Virus record (IMG/VR): IMGVR_UViG_3300025598_000027
Location: 1-64,000 of that record
DNA length: 64,000 nt
DNA from: a virus
Strand: one strand, 5' to 3'
The notes under the pieces were generated by a model. It saw nothing but the letters and a program-made list of their open reading frames with translations. It was not told where the DNA came from and did no database searches. Every line of letters begins with the position of its first letter. Position 1 is the stretch's first letter. Positions 49,305-57,602 of this stretch are shown here, in pieces. A program made the translations under genes and the position numbers.

Positions 49305-51402
49305 GGTTATTAAACGCTGCTGTTGGAGGCGTAAATGATGCACTATATCTATTATAACCTTTTGTAAATCGTATTTCATCCATATAACCTTGTAGGTAAT
49401 ACTCAACAGGTGAACCTTCTGCACCCAAATACATGGTAAAATTTCCAGAATTATTAAAAGCTGTATATGCAGAACCAGTAGTTTGTGTGCCGTTCACGTA
49501 GATTGCACCACCACTACCATTTCTTGTTACTGCAATGTGATACCATTGACCTGTGCTTAAAGCTCCTGTAGAACTTGCAATACTAACATAACTAGAACCA
49601 CTGAAAGTTTCAAAATTGGGCACCATTGAACGAAGTATTATTCTCCACGTATATTGACTGTTACTTGTTGTACCAACACCCTGATATACTAAAACTTGAT
49701 ACGTATTAGTACCAGTCACATACACCCAACACTCAAATGTAAATGGAGCATTTGTAACATCTATATTATAGTTCCATGGGATTGTTAAATAATCTGATGA
49801 GCCATTGAACGCAATACTACTACCACCAAATTTTGATTGTGTTGTACTAATTTGAGCAGCCCCATAAGTTAAAAGATCACATTTAGTAGATTGATCGTAA
49901 ATTCCAGCATTAGTTCCGTTTACTAATAATTGAGTGTTTGTAATTGCTGTAACTGGTGCTGTTGGTGGTGTGAAGTTAGTTGTATAAACGGCAGTTCCGT
50001 TTACAATTCTAGCATTAGTGATATAACCATTGAAATAAGTAGGATCCCCTGTTGCTCCAATTCTAAGAATATTAGATGATGTAGCATCCAAAGTGGCACT
50101 GCTCGTAGCACCAGCACCAACAACTGCACCATTTAAGTATGATTTTATAGCACTACCAGATCTTACAAGGGCATAATGATACCACTGTCCAGCAACAACT
50201 GTGCCCAAACTCTGAGCATTGATAACATCCCAGCTGAAATTATTCGAAGACATATAAAGTGTAAGTGTTCCGGATGATACCCATAATAGATAAGGACAAT
50301 AAGTGCTGTTGGTTGTTCGCTGGCTTATTATAGGCTGAGTGCCAGAAGTGTTAGTCATATAAAACCAACATTCTACAGTAAAATCTCCCGTATACTTTTC
50401 TAAAGACGCTGAATACGGAACCGTAAGATAATCCGTACTACCATTAAAATACATGCTACCACCAACGCTGCTAACACCATACGGTCCACTAGGAGCAAAT
50501 GGTGATGTAGCTAGAACAGTTGGCGCTCCTGCTGCTGTTACAGTATAAGCATTAGTACTATTGTCTAAATGCCTATTAGATTGACATGTAAGTAAACTTG
50601 TACCTGATATAGCAGTTAGTGGTGTTGTTGAAGGGGTAAAAGAATTAGTAACACCATAGAGTGATGTACCTTTAACTATTCTTATATTACTCATTGTACC
50701 AGAAAAATAACCATAGCCACTAACATTTGCTATGTTAATTGTATTAGTAGCTGTGTAATTGATTGTGTCCGCTGTCGCTGTACCAATTGGTGTGCCATCA
50801 ATAAAAAATCTTGATTGGCCACTTGCTCTAGACAGTGCAACATGATGCCAGTTTCCATCAAAAAGATTACCATAAGCAACACCACCAATCACGTTTGTTG
50901 ATGCTACAACATTTTGATAATAAATTTGACTGTTACTGTAAACTATGATACCCCAGCTACTTGTCATCCAGATCAAGTTCATTGACGTACCACTACTAAT
51001 AGATCTTACCCAAAACTCAATGGTAAAATCACCTGTACCAAATGCAAAAGCGCTACTTCCAGGCACAGTAAGATAGTCAGATGTACCATTGAATACAGTA
51101 CTCCAACCTGTTGGACTAAACGGACTTATTGTTCCTTGTGTTGCAGTACCATTTCTCGTTATAGTATATGCATTAGTGCTGCTGTCTTGAAACACACTGT
51201 TGTTTGCTCCATTACCACCATCAGCGTGTAATAACATAGAATTAAGATTAAATTGTGGATCAACAGGAAAAACATATTGTGGAAAACTATTATTGCCTTT
51301 ATATTGCTGCGCTTCTACAATTGTGTAGATACCAGTTGCATTGCTGCTACTGGTTGCATCATAAGGACCAATTATCCCACCATTGTTTCTTATTCTAACC
51401 AT
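49300..51402 (-). CDS. LamG-domain tip adhesin, cassette copy C
   Basis: A 700-residue protein. The N-terminal module is MVRIRNNGGIIGPYDATSSS (1-50). Three LamG/concanavalin-A-like domains follow, at about 95-270, 305-480 and 520-695. Each contains a YFNG/FNGSSDYLTVP strand, a GDFTIE.WV strand, W(H/Y)H(V/Y)ALVR and NIRIVKG or EIRFTKGYNRY. LamG domains bind glycans, so this is a likely receptor-binding tip. The start overlaps the connector stop codon as TAATG. Paralogue of 54144-56225. Confidence 0.88.
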   Translation of the reverse strand: MVRIRNNGGIIGPYDATSSSNATGIYTIVEAQQYKGNNSFPQYVFPVDPQFNLNSMLLHADGGNGANNSVFQDSSTNAYTITRNGTATQGTISPFSPTGWSTVFNGTSDYLTVPGSSAFAFGTGDFTIEFWVRSISSGTSMNLIWMTSSWGIIVYSNSQIYYQNVVASTNVIGGVAYGNLFDGNWHHVALSRASGQSRFFIDGTPIGTATADTINYTATNTINIANVSGYGYFSGTMSNIRIVKGTSLYGVTNSFTPSTTPLTAISGTSLLTCQSNRHLDNSTNAYTVTAAGAPTVLATSPFAPSGPYGVSSVGGSMYFNGSTDYLTVPYSASLEKYTGDFTVECWFYMTNTSGTQPIISQRTTNSTYCPYLLWVSSGTLTLYMSSNNFSWDVINAQSLGTVVAGQWYHYALVRSGSAIKSYLNGAVVGAGATSSATLDATSSNILRIGATGDPTYFNGYITNARIVNGTAVYTTNFTPPTAPVTAITNTQLLVNGTNAGIYDQSTKCDLLTYGAAQISTTQSKFGGSSIAFNGSSDYLTIPWNYNIDVTNAPFTFECWVYVTGTNTYQVLVYQGVGTTSNSQYTWRIILRSMVPNFETFSGSSYVSIASSTGALSTGQWYHIAVTRNGSGGAIYVNGTQTTGSAYTAFNNSGNFTMYLGAEGSPVEYYLQGYMDEIRFTKGYNRYSASFTPPTAAFNNQ

Positions 51403-51758
51403 TAACTGATCTGCTCCCAGCTACACACAGCTGTAATATAACCGTTTGCTACTGCGTTTATTTGTAATGAGTTATTTTCTAACAAATAGATAGCTGTATC
51501 TTTACCTAAGATAACAAGGCTGACAGCTGCTGGAACTGATACGTTTGCAGCAATCGTAGTGTTTGTCCCAGCCTGATTTATTTGTAATGTAACAGATTGA
51601 GCAACTGTGCAAGCATTTGTAACAATAAGGTTAGTTACTTTATAAAGATTACTTGATGAAGCAGGATTTTGAACGATGTTAGCGTAAGATGTAGTAACTG
51701 CAAGAGTACCAGTGTTACCATACATATTTACTATGTTAACTATATTTGGATTGGCCAT
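51402..51758 (-). CDS. 118-residue connector protein, cassette copy C
   Basis: A 118-residue beta protein (MANPNIVNIVNMYGNTGTLA) ending ITAVCSWEQIS. It is clearly homologous, with identical length, to the proteins at 52929-53285 and 56225-56581. Shared positions include NP.SSS.YK...L.V.N, QINQAGTNT.IAANV, GKD..IYLLEN..LQI and SWEQIS. It always sits between a shaft gene and a tip gene. Its ribosome site is the GGGGGA that encodes the last Gly-Gly of the shaft. A shaft-to-tip adaptor is the natural guess. Confidence 0.8.
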   Translation of the reverse strand: MANPNIVNIVNMYGNTGTLAVTTSYANIVQNPASSSNLYKVTNLIVTNACTVAQSVTLQINQAGTNTTIAANVSVPAAVSLVILGKDTAIYLLENNSLQINAVANGYITAVCSWEQIS

Positions 51759-51759
51759 A

Positions 51760-52017
51760 TCATCCCCCGATAAGCATTGAAAGAGCTATACTTTTACCAG
51801 AAGTAGCTGAGTTAGCCCAGTATACGTTTGATGCAGAACCGCCTGATGTTAACACCTGCCCTGCTGAACCTGTGTTGCTTGTACCGTTTGCAGATATAAA
51901 ACTTGTCGTAACCAAGTTTGAAGTTACCGCAGTAACAGCAGTAGCGTTAACTGAGATAGAGCTAACTATCGCATTTGCATTATTGGCTAAACCTGCAAGG
52001 CTATTAGTAAAAGTCAT
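51760..52017 (-). CDS. Short shaft protein, cassette copy C
   Basis: An 85-residue protein (MTFTNSLAGLANNANAIVSS) with the shaft motif SANGTSNTGSAGQVLTSGGS and the conserved end GKSIALSMLIGG. It is the shortest of the three cassette shafts (compare 277 and 240 residues), with most of the shaft repeats missing. It has its own late box 19 bases upstream. Confidence 0.75.
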   Translation of the reverse strand: MTFTNSLAGLANNANAIVSSISVNATAVTAVTSNLVTTSFISANGTSNTGSAGQVLTSGGSASNVYWANSATSGKSIALSMLIGG

Positions 52018-52035
52018 TGTCTACCTTTTTAATTG

Positions 52036-52043
52036 TATTTATT
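52036..52043 (-). promoter_or_regulatory. Late promoter box AATAAATA of cassette C
   Basis: AATAAATA on the minus strand, 19 bases before the shaft start at 52017. Confidence 0.55.
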
Positions 52044-52929
52044 AGTATGGATAAAATATGATTGCGACACCTGTACCACCAGCAGCGCCAGCAGCACCAA
52101 TTGTTCCGCCACCACCGCCACCACCGCCAGTATAGTTTGTACCAGCTGTAGTGTGATTAGAATTACCAATACCACCGCCACCTGGGGTGTAAGTAGTTGA
52201 ATAATAGTTACCACCGCCACCACCATAATAATATGTTCCTGAAACTAAATGTCCATAAACGGTACCACCAGCTGCAGCAATTTGTGTTGTTAGTGTATTC
52301 CCTAATGTCGAGCCGTACCCACCATCATTACCACCAGAACTAGCAGCCCCCGATCCGGCACCACCGCCTCCGTTTGTACCTGTATATGATCCGGTCGAAC
52401 CATTGTTGTTATAACCCGATTGAGTTTGATACACACCGAACCATGTCCCACCATTAGCTTGTGCAGATATAGCGCCACCACCTATAGTGGTAGTACCACC
52501 GTTGCCACCAGCAGAATAACCACCACCACCAGCACCAGAGCCGCCTGCTCCAACGTATATTGTATATGTTGTTGATGCTGTAAAACTTTGGTTAGTTAGT
52601 AATGTTACATAGCCACCTGGACCACCAGATCCTGGGAAGTTATTAACACCACCGCCTCCACCGCCACCAACAAGAAAAATGGTGCAATTAGACATATTAA
52701 TTGATGGAACAAACGAATTAGATGCTGACGTAAACGTATGGAATACACCAAGACCTGGATATAAAGTTATAGTTCCACCTGTTGCTTTTGCTACAGCTCC
52801 AACGGGCTTTGGCCATGTACCAGCATTTAAATACAACGCTGTTTCGGGATTAGACCAGACACCTGGTGCAATTTGACCCGATACAGTTACAGCTGGCCCT
52901 ATTATACCACCGTTGTTTCTAATTCTCAT
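52042..52929 (-). CDS. Glycine-rich tip adhesin 5, cassette copy B
   Basis: A 295-residue protein. The N-terminal MRIRNNGGIIGPAVTVSGQI is the same module as in the LamG tips, followed by GVFHTFTSASNSF..NCTIFLVGGGGGGG and strand/poly-Gly alternation to the end (GGGGGGGGTIGAAGAAGGTG then VAIIFYPY). It replaces the LamG tip of the other two cassette copies, showing that tips can be exchanged behind a shared docking module. The start overlaps the connector stop as TAATG. Confidence 0.82.
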   Translation of the reverse strand: MRIRNNGGIIGPAVTVSGQIAPGVWSNPETALYLNAGTWPKPVGAVAKATGGTITLYPGLGVFHTFTSASNSFVPSINMSNCTIFLVGGGGGGGVNNFPGSGGPGGYVTLLTNQSFTASTTYTIYVGAGGSGAGGGGYSAGGNGGTTTIGGGAISAQANGGTWFGVYQTQSGYNNNGSTGSYTGTNGGGGAGSGAASSGGNDGGYGSTLGNTLTTQIAAAGGTVYGHLVSGTYYYGGGGGNYYSTTYTPGGGGIGNSNHTTAGTNYTGGGGGGGGTIGAAGAAGGTGVAIIFYPY

Positions 52930-53285
52930 TAGCTTATTTGATCCCAACTTGCTATTGCTGTGATATATCCAGCAGAACCAGCATTGATTTGTAATGAGTT
53001 ATTTTCTAACAAATATATTTCAGAATCTTTTGCAATAAAAACCATTGTTGCTTGAGATGGCACGCCAACGTTAGCTGCAATTGATGTGTTTGTTCCTGCT
53101 TGATTTAATTGGAGTGTTATGTTAATTAGAGCCGTGCATGCGTTTGTAACAGTTAATGATTTTACTTTATACAAGCTACTTGATGATGCTGGATTTTGCA
53201 CTACGTTGGCGTATGAGGTGCCAACTGCCAATCCAGCAACGTTACCGTATAGTGTCGAACCATTGAATACATTTGGATTAGCCAT
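52929..53285 (-). CDS. 118-residue connector protein, cassette copy B
   Basis: A 118-residue paralogue (MANPNVFNGSTLYGNVAGLA) ending ITAIASWDQIS. Conserved core as in copies A and C (QLNQAGTNTSIAANV; IYLLENNSLQI). The start lies two bases after the shaft stop codon, with GGGGGA of the shaft's last codons as its ribosome site. The stop overlaps the glycine-rich tip start. Confidence 0.8.
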   Translation of the reverse strand: MANPNVFNGSTLYGNVAGLAVGTSYANVVQNPASSSSLYKVKSLTVTNACTALINITLQLNQAGTNTSIAANVGVPSQATMVFIAKDSEIYLLENNSLQINAGSAGYITAIASWDQIS

Positions 53286-53287
53286 TG

Positions 53288-54121
53288 TTATCCCCCAATA
53301 AACATTGAAATTCCGTAGATCTTAGCATTGCTAGATCCACCTGATCCCCAGTAAGCATTACCACTAGGACCACCAGATACTAGTGCTTGTCCTGCCGTTC
53401 CTGTTGATCCATTTGCGTTATAGTAATTAAATACAGCTGTATTACTTGTAACAGTATTAGTTGTAATTGTAGTATTAACAGATGTATTACCAACAGTAAT
53501 TGCTGTTCCTAAGACTGTAGTATTACCAACAACAAGCGAGTTTGAAGATAGAGTAATCGCTGATTGATAACCAAATACATCAACAATATAATTATTTGGT
53601 GGTGTAACAACAAACCCAACATTTGAACCAGAAGTCGTATTAACATCAATTACAGGTATTTGTTTTACACCGTTAAGATAGACAGAAAGCATTCCTGGCA
53701 GGTAACCACCAGTAATAGCGAAGCTGTTAGCAGTTCCGTTTGCTGTAAACTGCTGATTGACCAGAACTGATGCACCATTGAATGAGAATGTTCCTGTGCC
53801 AACAGCATCAACCAATGAACCGTTCGGTGGTGGTGTCGTAAACACGATGTTAACACCACTACCAATATTAACGTCAACTCCAGGTCTCTGGTAAGAACCG
53901 TTAAGATATACGCTTATCTGGTTCGCGACATAACCACCTGGAATACCAAATGATGTTGTTGTACCATCCCCTGTTAGCGATGCTTTAGCTAACGTTGGTG
54001 TTGTAGAATAAGCAATGTATTTCCAAACACCAGGTGTGCTATAGTACTGGAAACGACTGCCTGAAGTCGAGTCAGTAAAAATATATCCGTTAGCTACACC
54101 TGTTGGAAAATTAATTGCCAT
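53288..54121 (-). CDS. Fibre shaft, cassette copy B
   Basis: A 277-residue shaft. It starts MAINFPTGVANGYIFTDSTS, then GSRFQYYSTPGVWKYIAYS, a common tail-fibre head module. Two repeats follow with the pattern TSFGIPGGYVANQISVYLNG and NSFAITGGYLPGMLSVYLNG. The NTT/TVGNTSVNT repeats come next, then GSTGTAGQALVSGGPSGNAY and the conserved end GISMFIGG. A GATAAATA late box precedes it by 20 bases. Confidence 0.8.
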   Translation of the reverse strand: MAINFPTGVANGYIFTDSTSGSRFQYYSTPGVWKYIAYSTTPTLAKASLTGDGTTTSFGIPGGYVANQISVYLNGSYQRPGVDVNIGSGVNIVFTTPPPNGSLVDAVGTGTFSFNGASVLVNQQFTANGTANSFAITGGYLPGMLSVYLNGVKQIPVIDVNTTSGSNVGFVVTPPNNYIVDVFGYQSAITLSSNSLVVGNTTVLGTAITVGNTSVNTTITTNTVTSNTAVFNYYNANGSTGTAGQALVSGGPSGNAYWGSGGSSNAKIYGISMFIGG

Positions 54122-54140
54122 TGTTTACTCTTTTTTCATG

Positions 54141-54148
54141 TATTTATC
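54141..54148 (-). promoter_or_regulatory. Late promoter box GATAAATA of cassette B
   Basis: GATAAATA on the minus strand, 20 bases before the shaft start at 54121 and just over the LamG gene's stop. Confidence 0.55.
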
Positions 54149-56225
54149 GGTTAGGGAATGCTGATAATAATGGTGTAAAGGCTGAGGTATATCTGGCATA
54201 ACCTTTGGTGATACGTAGATCGTCAATATAACCGTTATAATAGTAGTAAGTAGTGCCGTTATATGTAGATCCTATTCTTCCTACTGTACCGGTCGTAGGA
54301 ACAGATCCTGCTAAACTACCGCTTGCTACACTTGTTCCATCTTTGTATATAGTAACTATTCCACTGCTTCTTACTACTGCTACATGATGCCATGTGCTGT
54401 CATTTGTCCATGTACCATAAGTTACTGTAGAACCGTTGATAGTAAAATATAATCCTCGAGAAGAACTTATCTCAAAATACCAGCCATCGCTAGCATTGGT
54501 AGCGCTTCCATATTGTGCTACACCATCATATCCATTAGTACCGTTGGCTGATTTCCATACCCATGCTTCTATAGTGAAATCACCGGTGCCGAATTGCCAA
54601 TTCAGATAGCTGGGAGTAGTGATATAATCTGTACTGCCATTGAATAATATGCTGCTGCCACCAAATTTAGATTGTGTAGTACTAATCTGTGCAGAACCAA
54701 CCGTAATAAGATCGTTCTTAGCAGTCTGATCGTAGATACCAGCGTTAGTGCCGTTTATTAGCAGCTGGGTAGCGGCAATAGCAGTAACTGGTGCGGTTGG
54801 TGGTGTGAAGGCAGATGTATATACTGCTGTACCATTTACAACACGTAGATTGCTGATATATCCAGACCATTGATAGCCAGTATTATCGTTGTATGTCCTG
54901 CCTATTCCAAATGCAGTCGCCCCTGGCCAAGTCGGTGTTGCGGTATTAGTAGCTACACTTACACCGTTGAGGTACAGAGTATTAGTAGAACCGAGACGGA
55001 CTAAAGCTACATGGTACCATTGATTATAACTAACAGTATTATTGGCAGAATATGCGATAGTCCCGTTTCCGTTGACAAAAAAAGCGATTCGACCACTGGT
55101 ATCAAAAAATATAGATACACCGCTACCGCCACTGGTAGTAAAACCCTGATTTGCCAAAATGCCGAATCCAGGAGTTCCTACACCTAAACAATATACCCAG
55201 GCTTCTATAGTAAAATTACCAGTAAAATTATTACCAGTGCTATAAGAAGTCATAAGATAATCGGGATTAGCCTGATTGAAATATGCGCTACCACCAACAC
55301 TACTGACACCATAAGCAGCAGCGGGAGGTAATGGTGAGAATGGTTGGACGCTGGGAGTGCCTGATGGTGTTATAGTATATGCGTTAGTGCTGTTATCTAA
55401 GAAACGATTAGATTGACAAGTGAGTAATACAGTGTTTGTGATTGCGGTTAGTGGTGTTGTACTTGGTGTAAAGTTACTGTTGTATATCGCGGTGCCGTTT
55501 ACATATCTTACATTAGATATATATCCTGCAAAATAACTTCCGATCGAAGTATAACCAACATTAAACTGTGTATCACTGAATGTATACGCTGATGATGTAC
55601 TGGCTGCAAGTACTCCGTTGACATACAACGATATGGTACCAGTTTTTCTTACCATTGCCAAATGATACCATGTGTTGGCTAATGGTGTAATACTGCCAGC
55701 ATTTATTAAAATATTGGAAGTATTACTTCTTATACCAAATCCCTGAGATGAACTCATATAGACTTGGAATCCCGTACTGCTGCCGCTGGCCACAATACTG
55801 AATATATTTGGAGCTCCTGAAGCTAATGTAGTTGCGTATGCCCACCCTTCGATCGTAAAATCGCCTGTGCCAGATCCTGTAACAGTTGCCTGTAGATAAT
55901 CTGTGCTTCCATTGAAATAATTACTCCAACCAGTCTGGCTGAATGGTGAGAACGTTCCCTGTGTCGGTGTGCCATTGCGTGTGATGGTAGCTGCAGTAGC
56001 GCTAGAATCTTGAAACACACTGTTGTTTGCGCCATTACTACCATCACCATGAAGTAATAATGACGTTAAGTTAAATTGTGGATCGCCACCAGTTGAATCC
56101 AAAGGAAATAAATTATTTCCTCTATACAAGTTTTCTTCAGTAGCTGACCAGATACCACCTGCTGATGATCCAGTAGGTAAGTTGAAATACCCAGTAACGC
56201 CACCATTCATTCTAGCTCTTGGCAT
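54144..56225 (-). CDS. LamG-domain tip adhesin, cassette copy A
   Basis: A 693-residue paralogue of 49300-51402. N-terminal module MPRARMNGGVTGYFNLPTGS, then LLLHGDGSNGANNSVFQDSS and three LamG domains (about 90-260, 300-480, 515-690). Their marks are YFNGSTDYLQ, GDFTIEGW, WYHLAMVR, FTGNFTIEAWVY and WHHVAVVR. The third domain ends with ITKGYARYTSAFTP. The start overlaps the connector stop as TAATG. Glycan-binding receptor tip by family. Confidence 0.88.
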   Translation of the reverse strand: MPRARMNGGVTGYFNLPTGSSAGGIWSATEENLYRGNNLFPLDSTGGDPQFNLTSLLLHGDGSNGANNSVFQDSSATAATITRNGTPTQGTFSPFSQTGWSNYFNGSTDYLQATVTGSGTGDFTIEGWAYATTLASGAPNIFSIVASGSSTGFQVYMSSSQGFGIRSNTSNILINAGSITPLANTWYHLAMVRKTGTISLYVNGVLAASTSSAYTFSDTQFNVGYTSIGSYFAGYISNVRYVNGTAIYNSNFTPSTTPLTAITNTVLLTCQSNRFLDNSTNAYTITPSGTPSVQPFSPLPPAAAYGVSSVGGSAYFNQANPDYLMTSYSTGNNFTGNFTIEAWVYCLGVGTPGFGILANQGFTTSGGSGVSIFFDTSGRIAFFVNGNGTIAYSANNTVSYNQWYHVALVRLGSTNTLYLNGVSVATNTATPTWPGATAFGIGRTYNDNTGYQWSGYISNLRVVNGTAVYTSAFTPPTAPVTAIAATQLLINGTNAGIYDQTAKNDLITVGSAQISTTQSKFGGSSILFNGSTDYITTPSYLNWQFGTGDFTIEAWVWKSANGTNGYDGVAQYGSATNASDGWYFEISSSRGLYFTINGSTVTYGTWTNDSTWHHVAVVRSSGIVTIYKDGTSVASGSLAGSVPTTGTVGRIGSTYNGTTYYYYNGYIDDLRITKGYARYTSAFTPLLSAFPNR

Positions 56226-56581
56226 TAGCTTATTTGCTCCCAGCTGGCAATTGCTTGAATATATGCATTCGCCGATGCGACTATCTGGACTGCATCATTT
56301 TCAAGCAAGTATAGCATCGTGTCTTTACCAATTATATCCAATTTAGAGTTAGCAGCAACAGGTACGTTTTGCACAAGAAAAGTATTGGCACCACCTCTAT
56401 TAAACATTACTGAAACAGAAGCAGCAGCAGTATTAATATTTGATACAGAAAGAGTATTCAATTTATAAACAGAAGCGCTACTTGATGGGTTAGAAACAAT
56501 AGCGGTGTTAACTGTTGTTACCGCTAGTAAGTTAGTATTACCATAAATTGTTGATACACCAACTATATTTGGATTAGCCAT
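56225..56581 (-). CDS. 118-residue connector protein, cassette copy A
   Basis: A 118-residue paralogue (MANPNIVGVSTIYGNTNLLA) ending IQAIASWEQIS, the most divergent of the three in the centre (MFNRGGANTFLVQNVPVAAN). Same junctions: a GGGGGA ribosome site within the shaft's end and a TAATG overlap with the tip. Confidence 0.8.
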   Translation of the reverse strand: MANPNIVGVSTIYGNTNLLAVTTVNTAIVSNPSSSASVYKLNTLSVSNINTAAASVSVMFNRGGANTFLVQNVPVAANSKLDIIGKDTMLYLLENDAVQIVASANAYIQAIASWEQIS

Positions 56582-56582
56582 A

Positions 56583-57305
56583 TTATCCCCCGAATACTAT
56601 TGCCATTGCAATGGCTTTACCTGTTGTAGCAAATGATGTATTTGGTGTTGACCAATATACGTTACCACTACTACCACCAGATGTTAAAACTTGACCAGTT
56701 GTTCCATTTGAACTGTTTGCTGTTATAGAACCACTGAATATTGTATTGCCAAAATTGGTATTGCTAAAAGTTGTGTTTGTAAAAGTAGCATTACCAACAA
56801 CATTGATACCGTTACTAAATGTAGCAAGACCAGTAAACAATGGTGTATTAACAGGAGCGCCAAGATATGTCTCGTTAACACTAACCCACTGGCTACTATC
56901 GCCATCATTGTAATATATATACAAATCACCTGTAGCACTGCTATACCAAAGATTACCAGCCGAAGGCGAAGATGGTGCTGTATCTGATATTGTTACTGAT
57001 GCGCCACCACCTGTTGGTGTTGACCAATAAACAGATGAACCATTTGAAGTCAGTACTTGGTTTGCCGATCCTAAAGAACCGTTCGCGGAAATAGCATTAA
57101 CAGTTAGAGTATTACTAACTCTATGATTTACTGTATTCGAACCAATGATGATAAGATTCGTACCGTCAGAAGTATAAAGAACCTGATCGGTCATATTCAG
57201 AGCCAGTTCGCCCGCATTTATGTATTGAGAATTGGCAGAGTTTGTCGTATTTGGCGTGCGGCCAGTCGTGGACGTTCTCTTTACCTGAAAGGTATTATTG
57301 GCCAA
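56583..57305 (-). CDS. Fibre shaft, cassette copy A
   Basis: A 240-residue shaft starting MANNTFQVKRTSTTGRTPNT, a head module also seen at 57603-59501 (NNLIQIKRSAST). It continues with YINAGELALNMTDQVLYTSD, two AGQ/NQVLTSNGSSVYW-type motifs, AGNLWYSSATGDLYIYYNDG, FSN repeats and the conserved end GKAIAMAIVFGG. GGAGAG precedes the ATG. No clear late box is seen upstream. Confidence 0.8.
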   Translation of the reverse strand: MANNTFQVKRTSTTGRTPNTTNSANSQYINAGELALNMTDQVLYTSDGTNLIIIGSNTVNHRVSNTLTVNAISANGSLGSANQVLTSNGSSVYWSTPTGGGASVTISDTAPSSPSAGNLWYSSATGDLYIYYNDGDSSQWVSVNETYLGAPVNTPLFTGLATFSNGINVVGNATFTNTTFSNTNFGNTIFSGSITANSSNGTTGQVLTSGGSSGNVYWSTPNTSFATTGKAIAMAIVFGG

Positions 57306-57341
57306 TTTTGGCTCTCCTCATCAATCGGTATATACCGAGGA

Positions 57342-57542
57342 TTAAAACGAATTATCTTCTTTAGTAGTCTTAGAGGCTTTCTTATTTAAGCTCGCCTCTA
57401 ATTTTGTTTTATCTTCTAAGAGAGTGGCGACTAATTTTTCAGCAATCGCCAATCTCGTCTGTAACATAATTTCTGATTTGGTTAGATCAGACACTTTATT
57501 GTTCATCATCTCAATGTAGGTATTAATAAATTCTTCATTCAT
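57342..57542 (-). CDS. Small coiled-coil protein
   Basis: A 66-residue helical protein (MNEEFINTYIEMMNNKVSDL) with heptads through EKLVATLLEDKTKLEASLNK and a Lys/Ser-rich tail. AAGGA precedes the ATG by eight bases. Similar short coiled-coil proteins accompany fibre genes in aquatic T4-like phages and may be fibre assembly factors, but no function is established. Confidence 0.65.
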   Translation of the reverse strand: MNEEFINTYIEMMNNKVSDLTKSEIMLQTRLAIAEKLVATLLEDKTKLEASLNKKASKTTKEDNSF

Positions 57543-57602
57543 AATAAAATCCTTGACTAATGTTTCAATCTATAATATAATCAGTAATGTGATGATGATA
57601 AC

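Noticed and set aside
57306-57341. Palindrome CGGTATATACCG as a terminator
   Set aside because: The hairpin is A+T-rich in the centre and no T run follows on the minus strand.
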